Assembly (NCBI RefSeq): GCF_017982655.1
Contig: NZ_JABXYX010000007.1
Span: 1 to 64,000, forward strand
DNA: 64,000 nt
Source: Brasilonema sp. CT11
Lineage (GTDB): Bacteria > Cyanobacteriota > Cyanobacteriia > Cyanobacteriales > Nostocaceae
Direction: 5' to 3'
Below the pieces are notes generated by a model. That model did no database searches, was not told where the DNA came from, and saw only the letters and a list, made by a program, of their open reading frames with translations. Shown here one piece after another: positions 53,292 through 63,227 of this stretch (its first letter is position 1; each line of letters starts with the position of its first letter). The translations under genes were made by a program, and so were the position numbers.

Positions 53292-55550
53292 ATGAGATCC
53301 TTTTTAAATTCCCTTGGCGCGCGCAAACAAAATAAAATACTTCGGTTTGCGGCATCTGCTGTTTTCACTTTAGCGTTAGCTGGTGGTATTCATTCTGCCA
53401 ATGCAAAAGCCGTAAAAATAAATACAGCCAAAGAAATAACCTCAGTATCAACACAGTTAGCTCAGACAAAGCAAACAATAGCCCAAATTCCAACTAGCAC
53501 CACAAATAGTCAACTCATACCGATGTCTCCTTGGGGAATTATCCCTATCGTTGTTGTCGGTGGTTTAGTTATCTTTGTGCCTCTGTTCTTCGGGGGACTG
53601 GTGGTTATTGGTGAACGTGAAGTTGGAATTGTTGTCAAAAAATTTACCATTTCTGGACGTGGACTGCCAGCCGGACGACTGATTGCCCTGAACGGTGAAG
53701 CTGGTTTGCAAGCTGATACTCTTGCTCCTGGCTGGCACTGGGGTCATTGGCCTTGGCAGTACTCGGTTCGCAAAGAACCAGTGGTTGTTGTCCCTCAAGG
53801 TGAAATCGCCTTACTTGTGGCAGCAGATGGCGCATCCAATCCTCCAGAGCGTATTTTGGGTAAGATTGTCAACTGCGACAATTTCCAAGATGCCCGCAAA
53901 TTTCTCACCCAAGGTGGGGAAAAAGGTCGCCAGATGGGCTTTTTAACAGCAGGGACTTACCGCATCAATACTGCCCTGTTTAAAGTAATCATGGCGGGAA
54001 ATGCCAGTGAGGATGGCATGAATCCTGAATATTTACGCGTGTACACCGTTGCATCTGATAAAGTCGGTATCGTCACAACTCTCGACGGTATGCCAATTCC
54101 CGCAGGCGAAATTGCAGGTCCGATGGTTAGCGGACACGACAACTTCCAGAATGGTCAGAAATTCATTGATGGCGGTGGACGACGAGGTTTGCAAGAGCAA
54201 ATACTACTTTCTGGATCTTGGAACCTAAACCCTTGGTTTGTCCAAGTTGAGCAAGTACCAATGACGGAAATCCCCATTGGTTATGTGGGTGTCGTGATTT
54301 CTTTCGTTGGCAAGGCACATGAAGATGTTAGCGGTGCTGCCTTCACTCACGGGAATTTGGTGAATACTGGACATAAAGGTGTATGGGTGGAACCACTGTA
54401 TCCAGGTAAGCACCCCATCAACACCCGCGTCATGAAGATTGAATTGGTTCCGACGACCAACATTGTATTAAACTGGTCAGGTCGCACCGAACGTCACAGC
54501 TATGATGCAAAACTCGCTTCCTTAACCGTACGTTCTAGAGACGGGTTTGCCTTTGATTTAGAAGTGGCGCAAATTATTCATGTGGGCGCTTTAGATGCTC
54601 CAAAGGTTATTTCCCGCGTTGGTTCGATGCAGAATTTAGTTGACCATGTACTAGAACCTACCATTGGGAACTATTTCCGTAACTCGGCACAAGATTATAC
54701 AGTACTAGATTTCCTCAGCGCTCGTAGCGAACGGCAGAGTGAAGCTGCTGAGTTTATTAAAACGGCGATACGGGCTTATGACGTGCAAGCGATTGACACC
54801 CTGATCGGTGATATTCAGCCGCCTGCAACATTAATGCAAACGCAAACAGACCGAAAAATTGCGGAAGAGGAACGCAAAACATTTGAAGTTCAGCAACTGG
54901 CGCAAACACAACGCCAACAACTTGTTCGGGAGACAGCTTTGGCTAACATCCAGCAAGAAATGGTACAGTCAGAGCAAGGTGTGAAAATTGCTGAACTCAA
55001 AGCACAGGCTGACATCCAGCAAGAAACCGTGAAGTCAGAACAAGGTGTGAAGATTGCTGAACTCAAAGCGAATGCCAAAATCAAAGAAATGACAGGTGAA
55101 GCTGAGGCTATCCGCCTAAGAGCGACAGCAGAAGCTGAATCTGTGCGGTTAAGAGCTAGTGGTGACGCTGAATCTCTGCGCCTCAAAGGGATTGCAGAAG
55201 CAGAAGCCATCCGTGCAACAGGTAACGCAAAAGCAGAAGCTTACCGTTCTGGTGTAGAAGCCTTGGGAGAACAAGGTTATACGGCAATGCAGATGATGCA
55301 GATTATAGGCGATCGCAGTGTCCGCCTCATTCCAGATGTTCTAGTTGGTGGTAACAATGGCAGCACTAATGGCTTAGTTGATGGGCTACTCTCCATGATT
55401 TTATGGAATCAAACTGCAAAACAAGATGAAAAGACAATACCTTTGCAGCCGAAATCACAGCCAACAACCACACCAGAACCAACTCCACCGTCAAACGGTC
55501 ATCAGCCTGTTGTTATTGATTTTCCATTAGATGGAAATATCGCTAAGTAA
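53292..55550 (+). CDS. Flotillin-like SPFH protein
   Basis: The protein is 752 aa from the ATG at 53292 with AGAGGGG upstream (a TTG at 53271 was rejected). It has a signal-like N terminus, a membrane segment near residues 80-105 (WGIIPIVVVGGLVIFVPLFF), and duplicated beta-rich modules (NCDNFQDARKFL and SGHDNFQNGQKFI). The SPFH core spans about 340-490, followed by a long Ala/Glu coiled coil (AEAIRLRATAEAESVRLRAS). The C terminus is proline-rich. Flotillins scaffold membrane microdomains. It is unrelated by position to the slipin at 35318. Confidence 0.9.
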   Translation: MRSFLNSLGARKQNKILRFAASAVFTLALAGGIHSANAKAVKINTAKEITSVSTQLAQTKQTIAQIPTSTTNSQLIPMSPWGIIPIVVVGGLVIFVPLFFGGLVVIGEREVGIVVKKFTISGRGLPAGRLIALNGEAGLQADTLAPGWHWGHWPWQYSVRKEPVVVVPQGEIALLVAADGASNPPERILGKIVNCDNFQDARKFLTQGGEKGRQMGFLTAGTYRINTALFKVIMAGNASEDGMNPEYLRVYTVASDKVGIVTTLDGMPIPAGEIAGPMVSGHDNFQNGQKFIDGGGRRGLQEQILLSGSWNLNPWFVQVEQVPMTEIPIGYVGVVISFVGKAHEDVSGAAFTHGNLVNTGHKGVWVEPLYPGKHPINTRVMKIELVPTTNIVLNWSGRTERHSYDAKLASLTVRSRDGFAFDLEVAQIIHVGALDAPKVISRVGSMQNLVDHVLEPTIGNYFRNSAQDYTVLDFLSARSERQSEAAEFIKTAIRAYDVQAIDTLIGDIQPPATLMQTQTDRKIAEEERKTFEVQQLAQTQRQQLVRETALANIQQEMVQSEQGVKIAELKAQADIQQETVKSEQGVKIAELKANAKIKEMTGEAEAIRLRATAEAESVRLRASGDAESLRLKGIAEAEAIRATGNAKAEAYRSGVEALGEQGYTAMQMMQIIGDRSVRLIPDVLVGGNNGSTNGLVDGLLSMILWNQTAKQDEKTIPLQPKSQPTTTPEPTPPSNGHQPVVIDFPLDGNIAK

Positions 55551-55593
55551 GACGAATTGTAACAACCGATTCAAGAAAAATAATCACAAAAAA

Positions 55594-55620
55594 GCACTAG
55601 CAGTTATCAACTGCTAGTGC
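55594..55620 (-). terminator. 12-bp hairpin, T-run on the minus strand
   Basis: GCACTAGCAGTT, loop ATC, exact complement, preceded by an A-run on the plus strand. So the T-run of an intrinsic terminator would lie on the minus strand, although no minus-strand gene ends here. It may still stabilise the flotillin mRNA end. Confidence 0.6.
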
Positions 55621-55808
55621 CTCAACATCCTAGAGTTTATTACCTATGTAGAACTTTTGCTAAAGTCAGAAATAAGATGATAGATGCATCCCTTACGATG
55701 ATGAACCAAAAAAACGTATGAAATAAATACTCAAAAAAGCTAGTAAATGCACCGCATCCTTGTCAAACATATGAAAACTATACATAGTTTAAAGTCGCAA
55801 GATAATGG

Positions 55809-55874
55809 AAACGTCTTCCTATTGAAATGGATATTAAAAGAAAAAGATAACTCTAATAGAGGAAGACGTTTTTT
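55809..55874 (+). terminator. 12-bp inverted repeat with 39-nt loop and T-run
   Basis: AAACGTCTTCCT and AGGAAGACGTTT, the second followed by TTTTG. It lies between the flotillin-like gene and the kinase gene and could terminate transcription from the former. The gap 55551-56063 holds no gene. Confidence 0.5.
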
Positions 55875-56063
55875 GTGTTAAGTCTTTTCACGATTAATGA
55901 TCTCAGTAACTGAAACACATGATCGCGCAGAGGGCAGACGCAATCATACATATTGGATCTGATGTCTTTGCAAAGCGTAAAGATAGAGAATTGTTTTCGC
56001 TTCTACATCATTGGCGACGTACTGTGAACGAGTTCACCCGTAACTAAAATCCTGTTATAAACT

Positions 56064-57800
56064 TTGCTGATAAAAGAACGTTACCGTTTACTAAAAAAAA
56101 TTGGTCAAGGAGGATTGAGCAAAACCTTCCTCGCAACAGATGAGGGAAAATCCCCCGCCGCAGCTTGTGTCGTTCAACAATTTTGGCTAAAAAACCAAAC
56201 ACCTGAAGCTTTTGTGCAAAAAGCACAGATTCTAGAGGAATTAGGCAAACATCCACAGATTCCTGCTTTATTGACACATTTTCATGAACATCACCACTAT
56301 TATTTTGTGCAGGAGTTTATTGAGGGTACAAATTTAGCAACCTTGGTGGAGAAAGAGGGAGCCTTGTGTGAAACTCAGATTTGGCAACTTTTAGAAAATT
56401 TGTTGCCAGTCCTCAAGTTTATCAATGCTCACAATCTTATTCATTGCGATATAAAACCAGAAAATATTATTCTTAGATTCCCCTCTAACTCCGTAGGTAA
56501 AGGGAATTTAGTTTTGGTTGATTTTGGTGGTGCAAAAACCGTAACATCAATTGACCAACTCATAGGTGAAAGTTGTATCGGTAGCGCAGAATATGCTGCT
56601 CCTGAGCAAGCTAAGGGAAAACCCGTTTTTACGAGTGACCTTTACAGTTTAGGTGTAACTTGCATTTTTTTACTGACCCAAATTCCTCCTTTTGATTTGT
56701 TTGATGTTGTCAATGATTGTTGGGTTTGGCGAGAATATCTGACTCAAGAAGTTAGTGAGCGATTAGGTAAAACTCTTGACAAGCTTGTGCAAAAAAACTC
56801 CACTCAACGCTTGCAATCTGCTGATGAAGTCATGCAAGCTCTAGGTATTCAGTCTCCATCGATTTATCCTATGAGCCGCCATCTTTCTTGGAGCTGCTCA
56901 CAGACTTTAACTAGTCATCCTAGTATGTTGAGTAGTGTGAATTCAATAGCTATAAGCCCTGACGGTAATACTTTAGCAAGTGGTTATGATGACAAAACTA
57001 TTAAACTGTGGGATTTGAATATCAAACAACAGTTACATGTCTTTGTCGGACATTGCAAAGCTGTGAAATCTGTCGCCTTCAGTCCGGATGGAAAAATTCT
57101 GGCAACGGCTAGCGATGATAAAACTATCAAATTGTGGGATGTTAATACAGGTGAAGAAATTTGCACTCTTTTTGGACACACTCATGCAGTAAAATCAATC
57201 GCTTTCACCCCAGATGGTGAGCTACTAGCGAGTGGTAGTTGGGATAAAACCGTTAAACTCTGGGATGTCAGGACTGAACAAGAGATTTGTACGCTGAAGG
57301 GACACCAATTACAGGTTAGTGCTGTAGCATTTAGTCCGGATGGTCAGTTTTTGGCTAGTGCTAGTTTTGACAGGACTATTCGCCTGTGGTCACGGGGAGT
57401 ATTTAAAAACCGTCCACACTACACCTTCTTAGGTATTCTTTCAGGTCATGCATGGCCAGTTTTAACACTAGCCTTTAGTCCTAATGGTGATATTTTAGCG
57501 ACTGGTAGCGATGACAACACTATTAAACTCTGGGACATAAAGACAGGTCAGGTTATCAGGACTCTTTCGAGCCATTCCTGGTCAGTAGTCGCAATAGCTT
57601 TTAGTGCTGATGGCAAAACATTGATCAGCGGTAGTACAGACAAAACAGTTAAACTCACGACACTGAGCACACAAGAAGAAGTTATTACTCTGTGTTCTCA
57701 TGAAGACTCAGTGTCTACTATTGCTATTAGCCCGGTTGCACAACTGATTGCTAGTGCCAGTAAGGATAAAACTATCAAACTTTGGGAGCTTGTTCAATAG
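56064..57800 (+). CDS. Hanks-type Ser/Thr kinase fused to seven WD40 repeats
   Basis: This 578-aa protein starts with TTG (RYRLLKKIGQGGLSKTFLAT); an in-frame stop just upstream rules out an earlier start. The kinase domain (1-265) has the Gly loop IGQGGLSKT, catalytic loop HCDIKPENI (Cys in place of the usual Arg of HRD), DFGGAK and SAEYAAPEQA. The beta-3 position reads CVVQQF, where Lys is expected, so ATP handling may be altered. Seven WD40 repeats follow (about 300-578), one propeller. It probably phosphorylates partners held by the propeller. It is monocistronic on the plus strand. Confidence 0.87.
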   Translation: MLIKERYRLLKKIGQGGLSKTFLATDEGKSPAAACVVQQFWLKNQTPEAFVQKAQILEELGKHPQIPALLTHFHEHHHYYFVQEFIEGTNLATLVEKEGALCETQIWQLLENLLPVLKFINAHNLIHCDIKPENIILRFPSNSVGKGNLVLVDFGGAKTVTSIDQLIGESCIGSAEYAAPEQAKGKPVFTSDLYSLGVTCIFLLTQIPPFDLFDVVNDCWVWREYLTQEVSERLGKTLDKLVQKNSTQRLQSADEVMQALGIQSPSIYPMSRHLSWSCSQTLTSHPSMLSSVNSIAISPDGNTLASGYDDKTIKLWDLNIKQQLHVFVGHCKAVKSVAFSPDGKILATASDDKTIKLWDVNTGEEICTLFGHTHAVKSIAFTPDGELLASGSWDKTVKLWDVRTEQEICTLKGHQLQVSAVAFSPDGQFLASASFDRTIRLWSRGVFKNRPHYTFLGILSGHAWPVLTLAFSPNGDILATGSDDNTIKLWDIKTGQVIRTLSSHSWSVVAIAFSADGKTLISGSTDKTVKLTTLSTQEEVITLCSHEDSVSTIAISPVAQLIASASKDKTIKLWELVQ

Positions 57801-57819
57801 CAAGAGAGCTAGTGCTCTG

Positions 57820-58090
57820 ACAACCCAAAATTGCCGGGTTAAGGCAAGCAGGGGAGGCAGTGCGTTGCGGAGCCAGTGCTGGCTCCCCTCCTGCAGTACT
57901 GGCTCACGCCACATGCACGCCACATGCTTCAACGGAGGGAACCTCCGCACCGCAGTGGCTCCTCAACGCGCTTAACCCGCGCACGGCAGTGGCTCCCCAA
58001 CGCACTGGCTCCCCTTAAAAAGAGGGCTTAGTTCCCTCCTTTTTAAGGAGGGCTAGGGAGGATCAATCCTTAACAGCAAGCGTATTGAAC
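57820..58090. repeat. Composite dispersed repeat, shares ~80 bp (inverted) with the 33.0-kb MITE
   Basis: The segment 57997-58075 (CTCCCTCCTTTTTAAGGAGG core) is the reverse complement of 33010-33090. Upstream there are GGCAGTGCGTTGCGGAGCCA and repeated CAGTGGCTCC-type palindromes. Non-coding; it fills most of the gap before the AraC-type gene. Confidence 0.75.
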
Positions 58091-58209
58091 TTTAAGCGTT
58101 TACTCAAACAATTGAAACTAATTATCAGTAATTTGACTTGTGTGGGATCAAAGAAAAAGTGATAATTAATCTCAAGAATTTCTGGTTGAATTAATCACTA
58201 TCACCTACC

Positions 58210-59202
58210 ATGACCATTACTCTCACACAAAAAGAAAACAGTGAACTTTGGGCAGAAGCTGAAATGAACAGCTTGCAAAACTCAGAGCCTGATGAATTTG
58301 TTTGTCAGATGCCAAAACTTCTTGGCAAGGGCTATGTGCGAGAAATAGAGGTGCATTCTCATCTGTTGCTTTCAATTAGCAACTATGAAAGTCACGAGGA
58401 TTTATTAATAAAAATTCCTCAATCGGATCATCGCCTGCAATTTAATGTCCTGCTTTCAGGCAAAGCTTTTGATGAATACGGAGGACAGCTTGGTGAAGGA
58501 TACACACTCATCTCTGGCAGCGGTGTTCAACGAAAAATGACTCTAGAGATTCCAAAATCCCGGTATGTAGGTGTTGAGATCGAACTGCCACCTGATCTTC
58601 TCACAACCTTTTTCCCTGATGAGGATGGACAAATTCCTCGCCAATTGAGGCTGTTGGCAAAAGGTCAGGACTGGCAGACATTAATTTATCCCCAAATTAC
58701 AACAGCTATCCAAGGAGTGGCACAGCAAATCGTCAGTTGTCCTTACAAAGGGATGATGAAGCGGATGTATTTGCAGGGCAAGGTCATTGAATTAATGGCA
58801 TTGCAACTGGGTCCGATCTTTGCAGATCACGGTGGATTACATTATTCGCCCCGACTGAAGCCTGCGACGATCGCCCGTATTGATTATGCCAGGGAGATAT
58901 TGCTCTCCCGTCTGGAGAATCCGCCATCGATAGTGGAATTAGCCCAACTTGTGGGGGTGAGTACTACCACTCTCAAACGCGGATTTACAGAACTGTTTGG
59001 CACAACAGTATTTCGCTACATCACCGATAAGCGTATGGAGTGGGCGGAGCAACTATTGCGGCAAGGTAATACTACCGTTGCTGAGATTGCCAACAAGATC
59101 GGTTATTCTAACCCAGGACACTTTGCTGCTGCCTTTAAGTGCCGGTTTGGTATCACGCCAAGTCAATGTTTGATGAGTAAAAAAGTCCTTTTGGGATCGT
59201 GA
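58210..59202 (+). CDS. AraC family transcriptional regulator
   Basis: This 330-aa protein has an N-terminal ligand-type domain and a C-terminal double helix-turn-helix (SIVELAQLVGVSTTTLKRGF and TVAEIANKIGYSNPGHFAAA). It ends FKCRFGITPSQCL. Proteins of this build (PchR-like) control siderophore uptake genes and are often next to their receptor. The TonB-dependent receptor gene follows 366 bp downstream in the same direction, so that gene is the likely target. Confidence 0.9.
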   Translation: MTITLTQKENSELWAEAEMNSLQNSEPDEFVCQMPKLLGKGYVREIEVHSHLLLSISNYESHEDLLIKIPQSDHRLQFNVLLSGKAFDEYGGQLGEGYTLISGSGVQRKMTLEIPKSRYVGVEIELPPDLLTTFFPDEDGQIPRQLRLLAKGQDWQTLIYPQITTAIQGVAQQIVSCPYKGMMKRMYLQGKVIELMALQLGPIFADHGGLHYSPRLKPATIARIDYAREILLSRLENPPSIVELAQLVGVSTTTLKRGFTELFGTTVFRYITDKRMEWAEQLLRQGNTTVAEIANKIGYSNPGHFAAAFKCRFGITPSQCLMSKKVLLGS

Positions 59203-59567
59203 AGTCTTTTGTGAGTAGACTTGATTGCCAACTTTTCTGTACACTCAGCTTTATTCAAATTAAAAATGTTTTCAACAGTGATGCTGCATTTATAGCGGTT
59301 CTCACTTCGGTGCAATACAGTCGTCACCTCACCCCGCATTTGAGTATCGCAAACGCTCCCCTCTCCGAACCCACGGAGAGGGGTTGGGAAGCCAGTGCCG
59401 TGGGCGGTGAGACCACAGTGCACAGCCCGCAGCGCTGGACTCACCGTAAGGCGTGGCGTCAGCCATAGGGAAGAAGTCGGGGAGCTGGGCAGCAACTTTA
59501 GAGTAGGACTCAGCACTGATTAAGGTCAATAAGCAAAGTTTTGTGAAATGGTGTGTGGGGAGTTGTT
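59203..59567. other. Gap between regulator and receptor, with a GC-rich dispersed repeat
   Basis: It holds an inverted copy of the 15969-16139 repeat core (about 59415-59465) and CTCTCCGAACCCACGGAGAG, a hairpin, at about 59362. The receptor promoter should lie in the last 80 bp. No gene is seen. Confidence 0.6.
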
Positions 59568-62345
59568 ATGAAGCGTTGGCGGTTTGCTGGTAGTGTTCAT
59601 TGGCTAGCAATATGTTTATTGGGATGCAGTAGTGCTTTTGCCATTCAGCCTGGATATGCACAAACTCAGGAAAATTTAGCGACAAATCCGGCTCAAAGGG
59701 TAGCTCCTCCAGCCGATGGTGAACCCCTGAAAAAAGGGGTGAATCAGAATAAAGCTACCCAAGACAAAGCAGGATCGGGGAAGCAAACCTCTGGCAGAAT
59801 TCCACGAGTTAGTGAGATAGAGCGTCCACTTCGTAGCGCCAGAATGTTGGTGCAATCGCCAACCCCACAAACGACTGAAACTCCACAAACGACACCTACC
59901 TCAAAAATAGTGCAAGTCAGCTTCGTGAAGGCAAATCCCACTTCCATTGGTTTGGAACTAGTTTTACAAACTTCTAAAGCTGCTACCTTGCAACTGCAGA
60001 ATCGTACTCAGGTAAATAGTAATACCTTTATCGTTGACATTCCAAACGCTCAATTGCGCTTACCACCTAATAGGGTGTTCTCATTCCGCTCACAAAAGCC
60101 AATAGCGGGTATAACTGAGATCACCGTAACAAACTTTGACGCCAATACTATCCGGGTGACGGTGATAGGTGAAGCCGCTCCACCAATTGTTGAGTTGTTT
60201 GACAGTCCCAAAGAAGGTCTGATCTTCAGTGTAGCCAGTACTGCATCTTTGGCACAACAGGGACAGCAACCTCAAACACAACCATCACCTACACAGCAAC
60301 CAGAAAACCAGACACAACCAACTCAACCAAGAGCGAATGATGATGAGCCAATTGAGTTGGTGGTGACAGGACAGCAGGATGGATACAATTCATCCGATGC
60401 CACAAGTGCAACCAAAACCGATACTTCTCTACGCGATATTCCTCAGTCGATTCAAGCCATCCCCGCAACCGTGCTACAAGACCAGCAGGCGAGAAACCTG
60501 GCAGAAGCGGTTAGAAACGTACCTGGTGTTGCACAGGGAGGGAATTCATCAACCCGTGGAACTTTTGAGCAACCTCTGATCCGAGGCTTTGATGCTTCAC
60601 TTGATATCCTGAGAAACGGGTTGAAAGACACGAGTAATCAATTTCAGGGTTTTGATACGGCTGGTCTCGAACGAGTTGAAGTGCTCAAAGGACCTGCCTC
60701 TGTTCTCTACGGTCAGGGTTCATTGGGAGGAGTAATTAATTATGTCACCAAACAACCTCTGAGCGAACCTTACTACGCGGTGGAAGCCTCTCTTGGCAGC
60801 TTCAACTTCTATCGCGGTGCAATAGACTTGAGTGGTCCACTCAATCCCAGCAAGACGGTGTTGTATCGTCTCAACCTCGCGGGTCAGACAACCGAAAGTT
60901 TCCTGGATTTCTACGAACAACAGAAATACTTTGTAGCACCTGTTGTTTCCTGGCAAATCAGCGATCGCACTAAGGTTGCTTTTTCCGGCGAATATCAGGT
61001 TCGACCCCAAAAGTTTGGTCAGATTGGTATTCCCGCTCTTGGGAGTGTTCTACCCAATCCGAATGGAACAATCCCGCGCAATCGTAACATATCGGAGCCA
61101 TATGCTACAGTCGATACAAGTGCCCTCCGCCTTGGTTACGATCTTGAACATCGTTTTAGCTCTAACTGGCAGCTACGCAATGCTTTTGGATTTACATCGT
61201 TTCAACGATACAAAGTTTGGGTGTTTAGCACGGCATTAGAGGACGATAAACGTACTTTAGATAGAAACTACCAAGGAGGTAATGATGACCTGAGATCCTA
61301 TAATCTTGACACTTATGTGGTAGGTAAATTTGCCACAGGCAGCATTGGGCATCAACTTGTTACAGGTGTTAATTTCATCAAGTTTAGTAGTGATGCCAAC
61401 AATACTTTCCGCCCAATTGCAGCCCTTGATCTGTTTAACCCAGTATACGGTACTCAGCCAGGTCCGATTAATCGCAGGGCTAAACCTTTCTCCTCATCAG
61501 ATGCATTGGGCATTTATGTTCAAGATCAGGTCACACTGACTTCTAATCTGAAATTGCTATTGGGTTTGCGATTTGATACCTTCAACCAGAGCACAGGGAA
61601 TCGGTTTAACAATACCGAAGAAAAGCTTTCTGACGATGCCTTTAGTCCCCGTGTCGGGATTGTCTATCAGCCCATAGAGCCAATTTCGCTGTATGCTAAC
61701 TACAGTCGTTCCTTTACTCCAAACACTGGAACTGCTTTTGACGACAGTGCATTTCAACCAGAGCGCGGAACTTCCTATGAAGTTGGGATTAAAGGAGATA
61801 TCAGCAATAGACTTTCTGCGACATTTGCCTACTACGATTTGACACGTTCCAATGTCCTGACCTCTGACCCACAGAATCCTGGCTATTCCATCCAAACCGG
61901 GGAGCAAGGCAGTAAGGGGGTTGAACTCAGTCTTGCTGGTGAAATCTTACCCGGATGGAACATTATTGCAGGTTATGCTTACACGGATGCAACAATTACT
62001 AAAGATAATGATTTAGCAGTTGGCAACTTGCTGGATAATGTGCCCAAACATAGGTTTAATTTATGGACAAAGTACGAAATTCAATCTGGTCGCTTCAAAG
62101 GTTTGGGCTTTGGCTTGGGGTTATTCTATGTTGGAGAACGCCAAGGAGACTTGGAGAATACCTTCACTTTGCCTAGTTATTTCCTGACTGAGGCGGCTAT
62201 CTTCTATAAGCAAGACAGATTCCGGGCAGCAGTTAACTTCAAGAATTTGTTTGACGTTGACTATTTTGAATCTGCTTTGAACCGGAATAATCTTTTTTAT
62301 GGCGATCCGTTTACGGTGCAGGGCACGATTTCTTGGGAGTTTTGA
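59568..62345 (+). CDS. TonB-dependent siderophore receptor with N-terminal AMIN domain
   Basis: The protein is 925 aa from the ATG at 59568 with GGGGAG upstream (a GTG at 59553 was rejected). It has a signal peptide and an AMIN domain (about 110-225, VQVSFVKANPTSIGLELVLQ). A Gln/Pro linker, a TonB-box-like IELVVTGQQ, a plug domain (SLRDIPQSIQAIPATVLQDQ, RVEVLKGPASVLYGQGSLGG) and a 22-strand barrel ending in Phe (GTISWEF) follow. It imports ferric siderophores across the outer membrane; AMIN may hold it at peptidoglycan. The adjacent AraC-type gene suggests siderophore-responsive control. Confidence 0.93.
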   Translation: MKRWRFAGSVHWLAICLLGCSSAFAIQPGYAQTQENLATNPAQRVAPPADGEPLKKGVNQNKATQDKAGSGKQTSGRIPRVSEIERPLRSARMLVQSPTPQTTETPQTTPTSKIVQVSFVKANPTSIGLELVLQTSKAATLQLQNRTQVNSNTFIVDIPNAQLRLPPNRVFSFRSQKPIAGITEITVTNFDANTIRVTVIGEAAPPIVELFDSPKEGLIFSVASTASLAQQGQQPQTQPSPTQQPENQTQPTQPRANDDEPIELVVTGQQDGYNSSDATSATKTDTSLRDIPQSIQAIPATVLQDQQARNLAEAVRNVPGVAQGGNSSTRGTFEQPLIRGFDASLDILRNGLKDTSNQFQGFDTAGLERVEVLKGPASVLYGQGSLGGVINYVTKQPLSEPYYAVEASLGSFNFYRGAIDLSGPLNPSKTVLYRLNLAGQTTESFLDFYEQQKYFVAPVVSWQISDRTKVAFSGEYQVRPQKFGQIGIPALGSVLPNPNGTIPRNRNISEPYATVDTSALRLGYDLEHRFSSNWQLRNAFGFTSFQRYKVWVFSTALEDDKRTLDRNYQGGNDDLRSYNLDTYVVGKFATGSIGHQLVTGVNFIKFSSDANNTFRPIAALDLFNPVYGTQPGPINRRAKPFSSSDALGIYVQDQVTLTSNLKLLLGLRFDTFNQSTGNRFNNTEEKLSDDAFSPRVGIVYQPIEPISLYANYSRSFTPNTGTAFDDSAFQPERGTSYEVGIKGDISNRLSATFAYYDLTRSNVLTSDPQNPGYSIQTGEQGSKGVELSLAGEILPGWNIIAGYAYTDATITKDNDLAVGNLLDNVPKHRFNLWTKYEIQSGRFKGLGFGLGLFYVGERQGDLENTFTLPSYFLTEAAIFYKQDRFRAAVNFKNLFDVDYFESALNRNNLFYGDPFTVQGTISWEF

Positions 62346-62610
62346 TCCCCCATTATCCTCCTGTGTCCTTTGGACAGGCTGCGCCAACAAAAGGGGGGAC
62401 TTTGGAAACTTCCGGCTTCTCCCTTACTTGCTTGTCTTTTCGACAACCAAATATTTTGTCAATATCATTTGCGATCAATCGTTGGGCAGAAGTGATGGAA
62501 GAATAACCATTTCGACGCAACACATTTAAGGCGATCGCTCTTTTGGGACACTACACCCAGGACAATCGTGTGTAAATGAAACGATCAAGGGCAAGCAACA
62601 AACCCATTAT
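62346..62610. other. Intergenic, no gene seen
   Basis: 265 bp between convergent genes with one HIP1 site (near 62532) and a run of G (AAAAGGGGGGAC). No hairpin with a T-run was found. Confidence 0.4.
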
Positions 62611-63135
62611 TCATATATCTGCTCTATTTACATGCGTTTGCCCTGGTGCAAGATCTGAGCTTATCAATTCTCGCAATTGGCTAAGCACAGCAGTTGCATG
62701 ATTCTTGGCTTTCACCTTTTCCCAAGTGTAAGCGATTGTTTGCTCAGGTGCGATGAGGAAAGTTGAACGCTCTACACCCATGTACTCTTTACCCATAAAC
62801 TTTTTCAATTGCCATACTCCGTAAGCTTCAGCTAACTGATGCTCTGGGTCACTTAATAAAGTTATTGATAAGTTATGCTTATTAATAAATTTGCAATGAG
62901 ATTTTTGTGAATCTGGACTGACACCCAAGATTTTCGCTCCTAATTTACTAAAGTCTTGAGATAACTCGCTAAAATCTTTAGCTTCAGTGGTACAACCAGG
63001 AGTGTCATCTTTGGGGTAGAAATAAAGAACAACCCACTGACCAGAGAAATCACCTAGACTAAGTTGATTACCGTCTTGATCTATCGCAAAGAAATCAGGA
63101 GGTTTTTGCCCCTGTTGAGGTATGTTGTTCACCAT
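62611..63135 (-). CDS. Peroxiredoxin, PrxQ/BCP type
   Basis: This 174-aa protein has the peroxidatic Cys in DDTPGCTTEAKDF and a candidate resolving Cys in SQKSHCKFINKHNL, an atypical position used by some PrxQ proteins; the common CxxxxC spacing is absent. YFYPKDDTPG and STFLIAPEQTIAYTW are family segments. It reduces peroxides with thioredoxin. It is separated from the upstream PPOX-fold gene by a strong hairpin (63172-63202), so it probably has its own promoter. Confidence 0.92.
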   Translation of the reverse strand: MVNNIPQQGQKPPDFFAIDQDGNQLSLGDFSGQWVVLYFYPKDDTPGCTTEAKDFSELSQDFSKLGAKILGVSPDSQKSHCKFINKHNLSITLLSDPEHQLAEAYGVWQLKKFMGKEYMGVERSTFLIAPEQTIAYTWEKVKAKNHATAVLSQLRELISSDLAPGQTHVNRADI

Positions 63136-63171
63136 ACAATTGTCTAGATAATATCTTTAACAGAATACTAG

Positions 63172-63202
63172 AAACTCGGTTTCTTTGAGAAACCGAGTTT
63201 TT
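63172..63202 (+). terminator. Strong hairpin with T-run
   Basis: AAACTCGGTTTCT, loop TTG, AGAAACCGAGTTT then TT. It is a perfect 13-bp stem. The T-run is on the plus strand, but the stem also lies at the 3' end of the minus-strand gene at 63228-63734. Confidence 0.75.
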
Positions 63203-63227
63203 CTGTTGCTATTATCTTACTTTTTGA

